DNA from: Arthrobacter sp. FW306-2-2C-D06B
GTDB lineage: Bacteria > Actinomycetota > Actinomycetes > Actinomycetales > Micrococcaceae
Reading direction: 5' to 3'
DNA length: 64,000 bases
NCBI RefSeq assembly: GCF_021789175.1
Contig: NZ_CP084560.1
Location: 2,232,001-2,296,000 of the forward strand
The notes under the pieces are model-generated. The model worked only from the letters and a program-made list of their open reading frames with translations, did not search any database and was not told where the DNA came from. The position numbers and the translations under genes are program-made. How positions within the stretch are numbered: the stretch's first letter is position 1; the number at the start of each line of letters is the position of its first letter. Of the stretch, positions 33,248 through 42,784 are shown piece after piece.

Positions 33248-34906
33248 ATGAAAGCCTCCCTCAAACGTCGCAGTGCCCTCACCGGCGGGCTCGTTCTGGC
33301 CGTCTTTTCAGCGCTCCTCAGCCCTGTGGGCCCCACCCATGCGGACGATGTCCGGACAAGTGGCAAGAGCACTGATCACGGCGCCCACCTCAACCTTGGC
33401 GCGGCTGATCTCCCCGAGACCCGGACAATGACAGCCCTCGCCCCCGGCGTCACTCTCACCAAAATCAACCGGGGCGGAGCCGACTCCTCGCTGTTCTGGA
33501 CAGCCGAAGTGGCGATTCCCTCTGATTCGCCGGACCCGGATGCTCCGACGTCGGCGCTCTCAAGCCAGGCCACTGCGCAGCGCACAGCCGACAAGCTGAA
33601 GGCCGCCGGCGTCGATGCCCGCGTTGAACATGTCCAGTCGCCGCAGCTTGCGGACGCCGGCGGCGACTTGGGCTACAGGGTCCGCGCCGGTCACGTTGCT
33701 GCGCAGGCCGACGGCGCTTCCATCGTCGCGAAGATCAAAGCCGCCGGTTTCGCGTCCTCAGTGATCTACACCGGTTGGGACGGCGACGCCGAAACCAGCA
33801 CCACGACCCGCGGACCGTGGAATCTTGACGTCATCACGATCGACCCTGGGACGTACCAGGGCCAGCTCGCCGCCTCCTTCGGCCCGGACCTGGAGAAGCG
33901 GGAGACGACCAGCCAGCTGGCATCGGACGCCCACGCCCTCGCCGCTGTGAATGCAGGCTTCTTCGTCTTCGACCCGAAGGCCGGCGCTGAAGGCGACCCC
34001 GCCGGAGTTGGCGTGTACGGAGGCAGGATTCTCAGCGAAGCCGTGGCGGACCGACCGGCCCTCGTCATTGATGGAAAGAAGAACGCCAGCAGTATCCAGC
34101 GGCTCACCTGGTCAGGGAAGATCTCGGCTCCTTCCGGTGAAGCGACTTTGGACGGCATCGACCGCGTGCCGGGCCTGATCCGCAACTGCGGCGGTGCCAA
34201 TGACCTGCCTACCTCACGCCCGCTCCAGGACGTCACTTGCACGAACTCCAACGAGATCGTCACCTTCACTCCGGAATTCGGGCCGACCACGCCCACGGGC
34301 CCGGGGGTTGAAGTGGTGGTGGACAGCCACGACACTGTCACATCCGTCGCCGAAACCCGTGGCGCGGCTATCCCTGCGGGCGGACACACCATCCAGGCCA
34401 CTGGAACCGACGTCGCACGGCTCCGCGCACTCGCCCCCGTGGGCGCGAAGCTGAAGATCGACGCCGGATTGCTCGGCCAGGACGGGAAGCCCCTGCACAC
34501 CAACAAGGCCACGAGCGTCGTCAACGGCGGACCGTTGCTCGTCAAGGACGGCAGCGTGGATGTTACCGCCGGGCACGACGGCATGGTGCATCCCAACGAT
34601 GGAAACAGCTTCTACTACGGCTGGGTCCACAAGCGGAATCCCCGGACCTTCGCCGGGACCGATGCCCAGGGCAGGACCATGCTTGTCACCGCGGACGGAC
34701 GCTCAACTTCATCGCTTGGGCTGAGCCTGAAGGAAGAGGCTGACGTCGCGGTGTCACTCGGCATGGTCCAGGCCATGAACCTCGACGGCGGCGGCTCAAC
34801 AACAGCCGTTGCCGCCGGGAAAGTCCAGAACACCCCGTCGGGCGGTTCGGAACGCGCGGTCGGAGATGCGCTCTTGGTGCTTCCAACCCGAAAGGACGAT
34901 CAGTAG
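33248..34906 (+). CDS. Secreted phosphodiester glycosidase (NAGPA) domain protein
   Basis: A 552-residue exported protein. Residues 1-35 form a signal peptide (MKASLKRRSALTGG, hydrophobic core, cleavage near THA-DD). Residues ~75-180 look like a SPOR-type repeat (AQRTADKLKAAGVDARVEHV, IVAKIKAAGFASSVIYTG). The rest is the NAGPA domain PF09992 with VITIDPGTYQGQ, LAAVNAGFFVFDP and AMNLDGGGSTTAV near the end. The domain is named after the human enzyme that uncovers mannose 6-phosphate; bacterial members may trim phosphodiester sugars in wall polymers. No neighbours suggest a pathway. Confidence 0.88.
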   Translation: MKASLKRRSALTGGLVLAVFSALLSPVGPTHADDVRTSGKSTDHGAHLNLGAADLPETRTMTALAPGVTLTKINRGGADSSLFWTAEVAIPSDSPDPDAPTSALSSQATAQRTADKLKAAGVDARVEHVQSPQLADAGGDLGYRVRAGHVAAQADGASIVAKIKAAGFASSVIYTGWDGDAETSTTTRGPWNLDVITIDPGTYQGQLAASFGPDLEKRETTSQLASDAHALAAVNAGFFVFDPKAGAEGDPAGVGVYGGRILSEAVADRPALVIDGKKNASSIQRLTWSGKISAPSGEATLDGIDRVPGLIRNCGGANDLPTSRPLQDVTCTNSNEIVTFTPEFGPTTPTGPGVEVVVDSHDTVTSVAETRGAAIPAGGHTIQATGTDVARLRALAPVGAKLKIDAGLLGQDGKPLHTNKATSVVNGGPLLVKDGSVDVTAGHDGMVHPNDGNSFYYGWVHKRNPRTFAGTDAQGRTMLVTADGRSTSSLGLSLKEEADVAVSLGMVQAMNLDGGGSTTAVAAGKVQNTPSGGSERAVGDALLVLPTRKDDQ

Positions 34907-34940
34907 GACAGAGACCCGAGCTGCGCTGTGGGGCTTCTGG

Positions 34941-35921
34941 CTAGATCCAGTCCCGCTTCTTGAACGCGAGGTACAGGAAGATTGAACCGCCGGCCATGAG
35001 AGCGCAGGACAGCCAGAGGCCGTAGTCGCTCTGGAAGCCGAAAAAGGGCACATTCTGCCCGAAGAAGCCGGTGACGGCAGTGGGGACGGCGATGATCGCA
35101 GCCCAGCTGGTGACCTTCTTCATGACGAGGTTCATCTGGTTCCCCTGGATGCTGATGTGGGTTTCCAAGATGGTCGTGACCAGGTCACGGAGCGATTCCG
35201 TCCACTCCGTGGCACGCAGCACGTGGTCGTAGACGTCCTGCAGGAAGGGCTGCATCGCCGGGCTGCAGCCGACCAGGTCATCCCGCCGGAGGAGGGTGTT
35301 GAGGACTTCGCGCATAGGCAGGACAACGCGGCGGAGCCGGACAAGGTTCTTGCGGAGTTCAAACGTCTTCCGCTGCAGGTCGTGGTCTGGGGAGTGGTCG
35401 TCGAAAAGCGACTCTTCGAGGGCGTCAATGTAACCGTCGAGTTCCTGGACGGCGTCGAAATGCCCGTCGACGATCATGTCCAGGAGGCCCCAGAAGAGGA
35501 AGGGCACTCCGTGTTGCGCCAGCTCGGTTTCGGCGTCCCAGTGCGCCGTCAGGGCGTCGGTGTCGAACTCCGGCCCGTGTACCGTCACCAGGGCGTTGTG
35601 GGTCACGAATGCCGAGATCTCGGCGACAGCCAGTTCCCCGGTGCCAGGCCGTAACGCCGCCTGGTAGGCCGAGAGGAACAGGTGGTTCGGGTAGCGGTCC
35701 AGTTTGGGCCGCTGAAAGTCGTGAACGGCGTCCTCGACGGCGAGCCGGTGAAGCCCGTACACGGTTTCGACGCCGAGCAGGTCATCCGCCGTCGGATTCG
35801 TGTAGTCGATCCACAGCACCACATCATCCTGGCGGGCCAGGGCTTCGATCTCGTGGGCCCTGACATCGTCACGTTCGAGTTTGCCTTCGCGGTATAGCCG
35901 TATGAACACCATCCGCCCCAT
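34941..35921 (-). CDS. CorA-family divalent metal transporter
   Basis: A 326-residue CorA-type channel: a soluble N-terminal domain (VHDFQRPKLDRYPNHLFL), a long helix (about 190-265) and two C-terminal membrane segments. The selectivity loop reads TGFFGQNVPFFGF, so the canonical GMN is GQN, a variant seen in many actinobacterial members. The ATG at 35921 gives MGRMVFIRLYREG, the expected N-terminus; the longer frame upstream is low in coding quality and no good ribosome site marks either. Mg2+, Co2+ or Zn2+ may be the substrate. Confidence 0.88.
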   Translation of the reverse strand: MGRMVFIRLYREGKLERDDVRAHEIEALARQDDVVLWIDYTNPTADDLLGVETVYGLHRLAVEDAVHDFQRPKLDRYPNHLFLSAYQAALRPGTGELAVAEISAFVTHNALVTVHGPEFDTDALTAHWDAETELAQHGVPFLFWGLLDMIVDGHFDAVQELDGYIDALEESLFDDHSPDHDLQRKTFELRKNLVRLRRVVLPMREVLNTLLRRDDLVGCSPAMQPFLQDVYDHVLRATEWTESLRDLVTTILETHISIQGNQMNLVMKKVTSWAAIIAVPTAVTGFFGQNVPFFGFQSDYGLWLSCALMAGGSIFLYLAFKKRDWI

Positions 35922-36057
35922 GGTACGGGACGCGTATCCGCGCTCCCTGAGCGGCAAGGCTTTCCGGCCTGGACGTGCCTTTGCTGGAGTTCCGTCCCTA
36001 CAATTAAGTGCGGCCTTACGGTGTCCTGCCGCGGGCCGCCGACTAAGGAGAGCCATT

Positions 36058-36234
36058 ATGGGTTGGGGAGAGAGGTTCCATCACGCTGCCGGGAAACTCC
36101 ACGGCAAGGCCACGGAAGCGGCCGGCGAGGCCACCGGCAATGACCGGCTCAAGGCTGAGGGCAAGTCTCGTCAGGTCAGGGCCGATCTGAAGCTGGCAGG
36201 CGAAAAGATCAAAGGCGCCTTCAGGAAGCACTAG
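36058..36234 (+). CDS. CsbD family stress protein
   Basis: A 58-residue hydrophilic helical protein with the CsbD pattern HAAGKLHGKATEAAGEATGN followed by KAEGKSRQ. The ATG at 36058 has TAAGGAG seven bases upstream. CsbD proteins are general-stress proteins without known biochemical role. It is monocistronic and followed by a strong hairpin. Confidence 0.88.
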   Translation: MGWGERFHHAAGKLHGKATEAAGEATGNDRLKAEGKSRQVRADLKLAGEKIKGAFRKH

Positions 36235-36253
36235 TCCGCGGACGCCGATAGCA

Positions 36254-36279
36254 GGGCGCGGGCCAGACGGCCCGCGCCC
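36254..36279 (+). terminator. Rho-independent-like terminator after csbD
   Basis: GGGCGCGGGCC (36254-36264) pairs perfectly with GGCCCGCGCCC (36269-36279) around an AGAC loop, 20 bases after the CsbD stop. No U-tract follows, as is common in high-GC actinobacteria. Confidence 0.7.
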
Positions 36280-36286
36280 ACGTCAT

Positions 36287-36424
36287 GTCCTGGGGGTTTG
36301 CTTCTCGCTCCTGCAACTGGGAAGGATCAAGGACACGTTCGTGGAAGTCACCAAACCCGGGCAGGTGGACCTCGCCTCGATTTCCGTGGCCCTGAAACTC
36401 CTCCGGACGCTCGCGAAGCGTTGA
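36287..36424 (+). pseudogene. Short C-terminal gene remnant, possibly NAD-glutamate dehydrogenase
   Basis: A frame without a usable start ends at TGA 36422-36424 and reads LQLGRIKDTFVEV, TKPGQVDLASISV, ALKLLRTLAKR, which looks like genuine protein. The ending DLASISVALKLLRTL resembles the C-terminal end of large actinobacterial NAD-specific glutamate dehydrogenases, so this may be the tail of a deleted or relocated gene. The similarity is from memory and weak. The other frames here look non-coding. Confidence 0.35.
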
Positions 36425-36436
36425 CGCCGACTATGC

Positions 36437-38029
36437 TCAGGTCCTCGCGCGAAGCTCCCGCCGAAGGATCTTCCCCGACGCCGACTTGGGAATCGCCTCG
36501 ACGAACTCGACCGATCGCACGCGCTTGAACGGCGCCACCAGCCCGGCGACGAACTCCATCACATCCCCGTCCCCGAGCTCGGCGTCTGCTTGCCGGACGA
36601 CGAACGCCTTCGGCACCTCTTCGCCGTCGTCCGCGCGGATTCCGATGACCGCGGCGTCCGCAATGCGTGGGTGGGTGAGCAGGAGCGCTTCAAGCTCGGC
36701 AGGGGCGATCTGGTAGCCCTTGTATTTGATCAGCTCTTTGAGGCGGTCAACGATCGTCACGACGCCGTCCGCCGTGACGGTCGCGATGTCGCCCGTGCGG
36801 AGGAAGCCATCCGGATCGATCGTCGCAGCGGTAGCGTCGGGCCGGTTCAGGTAACCGAGCATGACCTGAGGGCCGCGGACGAGGAGCTGCCCGGGGGCGC
36901 TCGGTCCTTCGGCCGGGACGTCGATCTCTTCGTCCGTGGCCGGGTCGAGGAGCTTGCACTCCGTGTTGGGCACCGTGTAACCCACTGAGTCGAGAGGGAC
37001 GCGCTCGGCGCCGTCGCGCGGGATGGCGTGTGAAACGGGACTCAGCTCGGTCATCCCATAACCCTGGAGCATCGTGCACCCGAGCCGGTTCGCAACAGCG
37101 TGCCCCAGTTCGCCATCGAGGGGCGCAGCACCCGAAAGCACGGCGCGGACGGACGAGAGGTCGTATTGGTCCACGAGAGGATGCTTCGCCAGAGCAACGG
37201 CGATGGGCGGCGCGATGAAGAGGTAAGTGCAGCGGTGGTCCTGTGTGATGCGGAGGAACTCGGCGAGGTCGAACTTCGGCATCGTGACGAGCCGGGCCCG
37301 CTCGCCGAGGGCCAGATTGAGCAGCACGGTCAGCCCGTAGATGTGGAAGAACGGCAGGACGGCAAGCAGCACGTCGTCGGGAGTCACGCGGAAGAAGGCG
37401 CTCGACTGAGCGACGTTCGCGACGAGGTTGTACTGGCTCAACAAGACGCCTTTCGGCGTTCCGCTCGTGCCCGAGGAGTAGGGCACCACGGCGGCGGCAT
37501 GCGGATCGATGCTCAGCGCCGGCGCGGGAAGGCCGGCTTCGACCACGTCCCCGAGCGAGGGATGCCCCGCGGAATTGGCGAGGTCGCCGCCGTCGAGCAC
37601 GACGAGCTGCTCCGCCGGGATGCCCGCAGTCAGTGCCGCGGCCTCCGCCCGCTCAAGGAAGGGGGAAATGGTGAAGAGCCAGGAGGCGCCCGCGTCCCTG
37701 AGCTGGCTGCCTACTTCATCGGCCGTATACAGCGCATTGACGGTGGTGACGGCGGCGCCCGCGCGGAGCACCCCGTGGAAGACGACGGCGAACGCCGGCA
37801 CGTTGGGGCAGAAAAGGCCCACGGTGGTCCCGGGGCCTGCTTCGTGGCTGGCTAGCCAGCCTGCGGTGGCGTCAATTCGGCTGACGAGTTGCCGGTAGCT
37901 CATTTCATCGCCGGACGTGCCGTCCACGAGTGCGATCCGGTCAAGATCCTCGCCGCCCAGCCCGCCGAACAGATACTCATAAATCGTGACTTCGGGGATC
38001 TCGACATCAGCGTACGGGCTGGTGAACAT
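36437..38029 (-). CDS. AMP-dependent acyl-CoA ligase (4-coumarate--CoA ligase type)
   Basis: A 530-residue adenylate-forming ligase. The P-loop is VVPYSSGTSGTPKGVLLS (about residues 170-187). Also present are GYGMTELSPVSH (about 325), FLRTGDIA and VDRLKELIKYKGYQIAP (about 415-450), and the catalytic Lys in PKSASGKILRREL at the end. This set is typical of 4CL and medium-chain or aryl acyl-CoA ligases; it activates a carboxylate with ATP and CoA. The ATG at 38029 has AAGGAG five bases upstream; a longer frame does not. It stands alone, so the substrate cannot be read from context. Confidence 0.9.
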   Translation of the reverse strand: MFTSPYADVEIPEVTIYEYLFGGLGGEDLDRIALVDGTSGDEMSYRQLVSRIDATAGWLASHEAGPGTTVGLFCPNVPAFAVVFHGVLRAGAAVTTVNALYTADEVGSQLRDAGASWLFTISPFLERAEAAALTAGIPAEQLVVLDGGDLANSAGHPSLGDVVEAGLPAPALSIDPHAAAVVPYSSGTSGTPKGVLLSQYNLVANVAQSSAFFRVTPDDVLLAVLPFFHIYGLTVLLNLALGERARLVTMPKFDLAEFLRITQDHRCTYLFIAPPIAVALAKHPLVDQYDLSSVRAVLSGAAPLDGELGHAVANRLGCTMLQGYGMTELSPVSHAIPRDGAERVPLDSVGYTVPNTECKLLDPATDEEIDVPAEGPSAPGQLLVRGPQVMLGYLNRPDATAATIDPDGFLRTGDIATVTADGVVTIVDRLKELIKYKGYQIAPAELEALLLTHPRIADAAVIGIRADDGEEVPKAFVVRQADAELGDGDVMEFVAGLVAPFKRVRSVEFVEAIPKSASGKILRRELRART

Positions 38030-38152
38030 TGCGGCTCCTTCGGCGCACGACGGCGGGAGTCGCCGTCGTGCGTCCATTACACCCGGCGGCGCGGGACCGG
38101 GACAAGGGCCGCCGCGGCCGGATGCCCTCCGGCTTTCGGCTTTGCGACTCGC

Positions 38153-38509
38153 CTAAACCGGTGCAGGGTGGTCGACCAGGGCGGGATTATGCCAGGGCCG
38201 GGTGCGATCTCTTGGGGGGAGGGGACTATGGTGCCGCGGCGGGGCGGGAAGCGGCGGCATCGCTGAAGGACTGGTTTGCCTCACCACAGGGGCCGGTGGG
38301 GTGGGCGCTGGTCCGCGAAGAGGGACTTCGGGGCAGAGATCGGTGATCAGGCCCATTCCTGCATATTCGCGGACGTCACTGATGCCGCACACCGCGGCAC
38401 GCTTGTCTCGAAAGGACTTGGAGACGGCTACCACTGTTCCGTCCGGCCCTTTGAGCCTGAATCTGAAGCTCGTGTCCTCGTCGATGAAGAGTTCAAACAT
38501 CCCGGTCAT
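38153..38509 (-). CDS. DUF1508 (YegP-like) protein with proline-rich tail
   Basis: A 118-residue protein starting MTGMFELFIDEDTSFRFRLK, one DUF1508/UPF0339 repeat (about residues 4-60, with VVAVSKSFRDKRAAVCGI). The remaining ~55 residues are a low-complexity Pro/His/Arg tail (PAPTPPAPVV, PRHHSPLPPRD). The ATG at 38509 has AGGAGG six bases upstream. Usual members have one or two repeats and no such tail, so the C-terminal part may be a read-through extension after loss of an earlier stop. Function unknown. Confidence 0.75.
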   Translation of the reverse strand: MTGMFELFIDEDTSFRFRLKGPDGTVVAVSKSFRDKRAAVCGISDVREYAGMGLITDLCPEVPLRGPAPTPPAPVVRQTSPSAMPPLPAPPRHHSPLPPRDRTRPWHNPALVDHPAPV

Positions 38510-38706
38510 GCGTATCCTCCTGAACAGCGGGCGGCGCGTGACGCCCGGTAGGTTCGCCGGGTCCGGGGCGCGACGTTGCGCCCCGGTGATTTCCAGTCCG
38601 GCAAATGGATCATCTGACTCACAGCGTGTGGTGCTCGCCACACGGTGTAGTTAACCAAAATACGGCGAAGAACCTTGGCTGGCTAGTGCAAAGGGCGGCC
38701 CTTCGG

Positions 38707-39570
38707 TCACCGCTGCTCAAGGATTCGGTGTGCGGCGTCCTGGGCTGCCAGTGCCCTATCGTCGACGATTTGGCCGGGCAAATGCCCGGCGGCGGCGATG
38801 GCCCGGCGCAGTTCCGCCGCTGTGCGAGGGGTGCCCACGCCCCGGTGTGCCATGGCGTGGCAGTTGGCACACAGCGGCACAAGGTCCGCTATGGGATCCA
38901 GCCGGTAGTCGCTGCCAAGCTGAGAAACGGGAACCACGTGGTGGATGTGGATGAAGTCCTTGCCGATCTCCCCGTAACTTACTTCGAAGGAGAACGTGCA
39001 TGCGGCACAAGACGTCCCGTGGAAAGCCAGGCAGACCCGGCGGGCTTCGGGATCCCGCTCGTAGCGGTTCGTTTCAATCCTGCTGACGGCTACTTCAGGG
39101 TAGGTTCCCGGAACAATCTGGCCCGGCTCAGAGACCGCTGGCCCGTGCTCCCGCCACACGTGCTGAAGGCCAGGTTCTGATTCCGGCGGAATGAACCGTC
39201 CCGAACCGCGGACGGTATTCCAGGCCACGTCCGGCGCTTCTCTGGAGAGGACACTCGACGGGATCTGGCCGCCGAGGGGGAGCAGGGCATCGAAGGCCAC
39301 GCTGACGTACCGCGCCATGGTCCTGGGTTCGGTGCGTTGTGGCGCTTCATAGCTTTCGGACATGACGACGCCGTGTCCGATCAGCCCCCGTCCGTGAGGG
39401 CCTCCGCCTTGCAGGAGAAGCCATGCCTGGTTGCCTGGCTGGATCTTCCGGTGTTGCCCGACGTTCCACCGCTCCAGGAATTGACCTGTTTCGGCCACCT
39501 GCTCGATGACAGCCTCGTAGTTCCAGTCGTTCCCAAGCCGTGGATTCCATCCCAGGATGATGGCTGCCAT
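38707..39570 (-). CDS. HNH endonuclease with N-terminal EVE-like domain
   Basis: A 287-residue protein. The C-terminal part is an HNH nuclease: CAAC at 188-191, [17 protein letters not shown] with the catalytic His pair at 210-211, [14 protein letters not shown] with zinc cysteines at 234 and 237. The N-terminal part (about 35-135) has the EVE/PUA-like pattern [28 protein letters not shown] and a closing [17 protein letters not shown] proteins such as VcaM4I cut DNA carrying modified cytosines, so this is a candidate modification-dependent restriction enzyme. No methylase is nearby. EVE assignment is by pattern only. Confidence 0.78.
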   Translation of the reverse strand: MAAIILGWNPRLGNDWNYEAVIEQVAETGQFLERWNVGQHRKIQPGNQAWLLLQGGGPHGRGLIGHGVVMSESYEAPQRTEPRTMARYVSVAFDALLPLGGQIPSSVLSREAPDVAWNTVRGSGRFIPPESEPGLQHVWREHGPAVSEPGQIVPGTYPEVAVSRIETNRYERDPEARRVCLAFHGTSCAACTFSFEVSYGEIGKDFIHIHHVVPVSQLGSDYRLDPIADLVPLCANCHAMAHRGVGTPRTAAELRRAIAAAGHLPGQIVDDRALAAQDAAHRILEQR

Positions 39571-39598
39571 GGCTGCTCCTCCCTGCGTGCCGGTGAGT

Positions 39599-40063
39599 CT
39601 ATGCGAGTCGGGTCCGGACGATTTCGCTGACCGCCTTGCCGTCGAAGCGGCCGGCGACCTTTGCTGTGACGGGCTTCATCACGGCGCCCATCTGCCTGAT
39701 CGTAAGCTCCTGGCCATCGGCCTTCAACGCGGCGATTGCCTCGTCCACGATGTCTTCGACTTCCGCGGGCGTCAACATTTTGGGCAGGTACGCCTCGATG
39801 ACTTCCGCTTCGGCGATTTCCGCCGCGGCGCGCCCGGACTCGCCGGCCTCCGTGTAAATGCGGGCCGTATCCCTGCGCTTGGCGGCTTCCTTCTGCAGCA
39901 GGGCAGTCACTTGGGTGTCGTCCAGCTCGATGGGTGTCTTGCCGGACTTCTCACGCGTCTCTATTTCGCCCAGGACGTTCCGGACCGTTGTGAGCGCGGT
40001 CTTGTTGTGGTCCTTCATGTGGACTACGACGTCGGCATGCAGGCGTTGCTTCAGGGTGCTCAT
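39599..40063 (-). CDS. GatB/YqeY domain-containing protein
   Basis: A 154-residue protein of the YqeY family, related to the tail domain of Gat[21 protein letters not shown] at the N-terminus, [23 protein letters not shown] and the C-terminal [19 protein letters not shown]. The ATG at 40063 has AGAGGGA upstream. A very long frame continues antisense through clpC, but only this last portion has family character. The family is thought to interact with tRNA or amidotransferase functions without proof. It diverges from clpC across 171 bases. Confidence 0.92.
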   Translation of the reverse strand: MSTLKQRLHADVVVHMKDHNKTALTTVRNVLGEIETREKSGKTPIELDDTQVTALLQKEAAKRRDTARIYTEAGESGRAAAEIAEAEVIEAYLPKMLTPAEVEDIVDEAIAALKADGQELTIRQMGAVMKPVTAKVAGRFDGKAVSEIVRTRLA

Positions 40064-40234
40064 GGTAATTCCCTCTACTTGGTGGTTGTTCTCATTCTTC
40101 ACGGTCTGGACCGTCTGTGGAGAAGAGCCATGCAGCCGGCCGGCCCTATATCTAAAATTCTGCCTCCGGCGATCCCCCAAGAAGGCCCTCAGCGACGTAG
40201 CATCAAGGTAGGCGGCTGCCAGGAGTGTGGCGAA
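40064..40234. promoter_or_regulatory. Divergent yqeY/clpC intergenic region with a dyad
   Basis: This gap holds the promoters of both genes. ACGGTC-TG-GACCGT (40102-40115) is a perfect dyad. A clear ClgR-type box, expected before actinobacterial clpC, was not recognised by eye. Confidence 0.4.
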
Positions 40235-42730
40235 ATGTTTGAGAGATTTACGGACCGTGCCCGTCGCGTTGTTGTGCTTGCCCAAGAAGAGGCACGCATG
40301 CTCAACCATAACTACATCGGTACCGAGCACATCCTTTTGGGTCTGATCCAGGAGGGTGAGGGGGTTGCCGCCAAGGCGCTGGAGTCGATGAGCATTTCGC
40401 TCGATGGCGTCCGCGAGCAGGTGCAGGAGATCATCGGCCAGGGCAGGCAAGCCCCGTCCGGGCACATCCCCTTCACCCCGCGCGCCAAGAAGGTCCTTGA
40501 GCTCGCACTCCGGGAAGCCCTGCAGCTCGGCCACAACTACATCGGCACCGAGCACATCCTGCTCGGCCTCATCCGCGAGGGTGAAGGCGTTGCCGCGCAG
40601 GTCCTCGTCAAGCTTGGCGCCGACCTCGGCCGGGTCCGCCAGCAGGTCATCCATTTGCTCTCGGGCTACGAGGGCAAGGATCCCAGTGGAATGGTCGCCG
40701 GACCGAGCCAGGCCGAAGTTGCGCCCGCCGGTTCGGTGGTGCTGGACCAGTTCGGCCGCAACCTCACCCAGGCCGCGCGGGAAAACAAGCTCGATCCCGT
40801 GATCGGCCGCGAGCTGGAGATGGAACGCGTCATGCAGGTCCTCTCCCGCCGGACCAAGAACAACCCCGTGCTGATCGGTGAGCCCGGCGTCGGCAAGACC
40901 GCCGTCGTCGAGGGCCTTGCCCAGGCGATTGTCCGGGGCAACGTGCCGGAGAGCCTGAAAGACAAGCAGCTCTACACGCTCGATTTGGGCTCCGTGGTTG
41001 CCGGCTCCCGCTACCGTGGTGACTTCGAAGAGCGCCTGAAGAAGGTCCTGAAGGAAATCCGGACCCGCGGCGACATCATCCTCTTCATCGACGAGATCCA
41101 CACGCTCGTGGGTGCCGGCGCTGCAGAGGGTGCCATCGATGCCGCGTCCATCCTCAAGCCGTTGCTGGCCCGTGGTGAGCTCCAGACCATCGGGGCCACC
41201 ACGCTGGATGAGTACCGCAAGCACATTGAGAAGGACGCCGCCTTGGAGCGCCGCTTCCAGCCGATCCAGGTCCAGGAACCCTCGGTGGCTCACACCGTTG
41301 AGATCCTCAAGGGCCTGCGCGACCGCTACGAGGCGCACCACCGGGTGACCATCACCGACGGCGCACTGGCGGCCGCGGCGAGCCTCTCGGAGCGTTACGT
41401 TTCGGACCGCTTCCTGCCGGACAAGGCGATCGACCTGATCGACGAAGCAGGTGCACGGCTGCGCATCCGCCGCATGACCCGTCCGCCGGAGCTGAAAGCG
41501 ATGGACGCACGCATCGCCGAGGTGAAGATGGAGAAGGAATCGGCCATCGATGCCCAGGACTTCGAGGGAGCCGCGTCGCTGCGCATAAAGGAGCAGAAAC
41601 TTGTCGCCGAGCGCAGGGAAAGGGAGCTCCGATGGAAGGCCGGCGGCACGGACGCCAACTCCGAGGTGGACGAGGAGCTGATCGCCGAAGTTCTCGCGAA
41701 CTCCACCGGCATCCCGGTCTTCAAACTCACCGAGGAAGAATCCAGCCGCCTGCTCAAGATGGAGGAGGAGCTGCACAAGCGCGTTATTGGCCAAAATGAG
41801 GCGATTAATTCAGTGTCGCGTGCAATCCGCCGTACACGCGCAGGCCTGAAGGACCCCAAGCGTCCGGGTGGTTCGTTCATCTTCGCTGGTCCCACCGGCG
41901 TCGGCAAGACCGAGCTCGCCAAGGCCCTGGCGGAATTCCTCTTTGCCGATGAGGACGCCCTCATCACCCTGGACATGTCCGAGTACTCCGAGAAGCACAC
42001 GGTGTCGCGTCTCTTCGGCGCCCCTCCGGGATACGTGGGCTACGACGAGGGTGGTCAGTTGACCGAGAAGGTCCGCCGTCGTCCGTTCTCCGTGGTGCTC
42101 TTCGACGAAGTGGAGAAGGCCCACGCCGATCTCTTCAACTCGCTGCTGCAGATCATGGAGGACGGCCGCTTGACGGATAGCCATGGCCGGGTGGTGGACT
42201 TCAAGAACACGGTGATCATCATGACCACCAACCTGGGCACCCGCGACATCTCCAAGAGCGTGGCGACCGGTTTCCAGTCCGGCACGGACACCACCACAAG
42301 CTACAACCGGATGCGGGCCCGGGTCACGGAAGAACTCAAGCAGCAATTCCGTCCCGAGTTCCTCAACCGCGTTGACGACGTCATCGTCTTCCCGCAACTC
42401 ACGCAGGAGGAGATCATCGAGATAGTGGACCTGATGATCCGTCGCTTGGAACAGCATCTGGCGGATAAGGACATGGGCATTGAGCTCACGGACGCAGCCA
42501 AGGTCCTGTTGGCCACCCGCGGCTACAACCCGGCCATGGGCGCCCGGCCGTTGCGCCGCACCATCCAGCGCGAGATCGAGGACCAGCTCTCCGAGAAGAT
42601 CCTCTTCGGCGAACTGCACCCCGGTGACATCGTGGTGGTCGACGTGGACGGCGAAGGCGACGACGCCAAGTTCACGTTCGCAGGCAACGCCAAGCCGCGC
42701 ATCCCCGACGCGCTGCCGGCCGTGAGCTGA
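40235..42730 (+). CDS. clpC: ATP-dependent Clp protease ATP-binding subunit ClpC
   Basis: An 831-residue AAA+ unfoldase. It starts [20 protein letters not shown] with two Clp-N repeats, each containing [14 protein letters not shown]. The first AAA module has [10 protein letters not shown] and [20 protein letters not shown]-like middle segment follows ([16 protein letters not shown]). The second module has [16 protein letters not shown] and [10 protein letters not shown]. The ATG at 40235 has AGGAG nine bases upstream. ClpC unfolds proteins for ClpP and is essential or near-essential in actinobacteria. Length and domains are complete. Confidence 0.97.
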   Translation: MFERFTDRARRVVVLAQEEARMLNHNYIGTEHILLGLIQEGEGVAAKALESMSISLDGVREQVQEIIGQGRQAPSGHIPFTPRAKKVLELALREALQLGHNYIGTEHILLGLIREGEGVAAQVLVKLGADLGRVRQQVIHLLSGYEGKDPSGMVAGPSQAEVAPAGSVVLDQFGRNLTQAARENKLDPVIGRELEMERVMQVLSRRTKNNPVLIGEPGVGKTAVVEGLAQAIVRGNVPESLKDKQLYTLDLGSVVAGSRYRGDFEERLKKVLKEIRTRGDIILFIDEIHTLVGAGAAEGAIDAASILKPLLARGELQTIGATTLDEYRKHIEKDAALERRFQPIQVQEPSVAHTVEILKGLRDRYEAHHRVTITDGALAAAASLSERYVSDRFLPDKAIDLIDEAGARLRIRRMTRPPELKAMDARIAEVKMEKESAIDAQDFEGAASLRIKEQKLVAERRERELRWKAGGTDANSEVDEELIAEVLANSTGIPVFKLTEEESSRLLKMEEELHKRVIGQNEAINSVSRAIRRTRAGLKDPKRPGGSFIFAGPTGVGKTELAKALAEFLFADEDALITLDMSEYSEKHTVSRLFGAPPGYVGYDEGGQLTEKVRRRPFSVVLFDEVEKAHADLFNSLLQIMEDGRLTDSHGRVVDFKNTVIIMTTNLGTRDISKSVATGFQSGTDTTTSYNRMRARVTEELKQQFRPEFLNRVDDVIVFPQLTQEEIIEIVDLMIRRLEQHLADKDMGIELTDAAKVLLATRGYNPAMGARPLRRTIQREIEDQLSEKILFGELHPGDIVVVDVDGEGDDAKFTFAGNAKPRIPDALPAVS

Positions 42731-42757
42731 ACCCGGATCAACGAGGGTCAACAGGCA

Positions 42758-42779
42758 GCCCGACGGCCCGCCGTCGGGC
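42758..42779 (+). terminator. Terminator after clpC
   Basis: GCCCGACGG (42758-42766) pairs perfectly with CCGTCGGGC (42771-42779) around a CCCG loop, followed by GTTGCTT. It lies in the 54-base gap between the convergent clpC and SDR genes and can serve both. Confidence 0.8.
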
Positions 42780-42784
42780 GTTGC

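Noticed and set aside
40064..41794. Very long minus-strand reading frame continuing upstream of yqeY across clpC
   Set aside because: It is antisense to clpC, has no family motifs and results from high-GC codon bias; only the last 154 residues (39599-40063) are a real gene.
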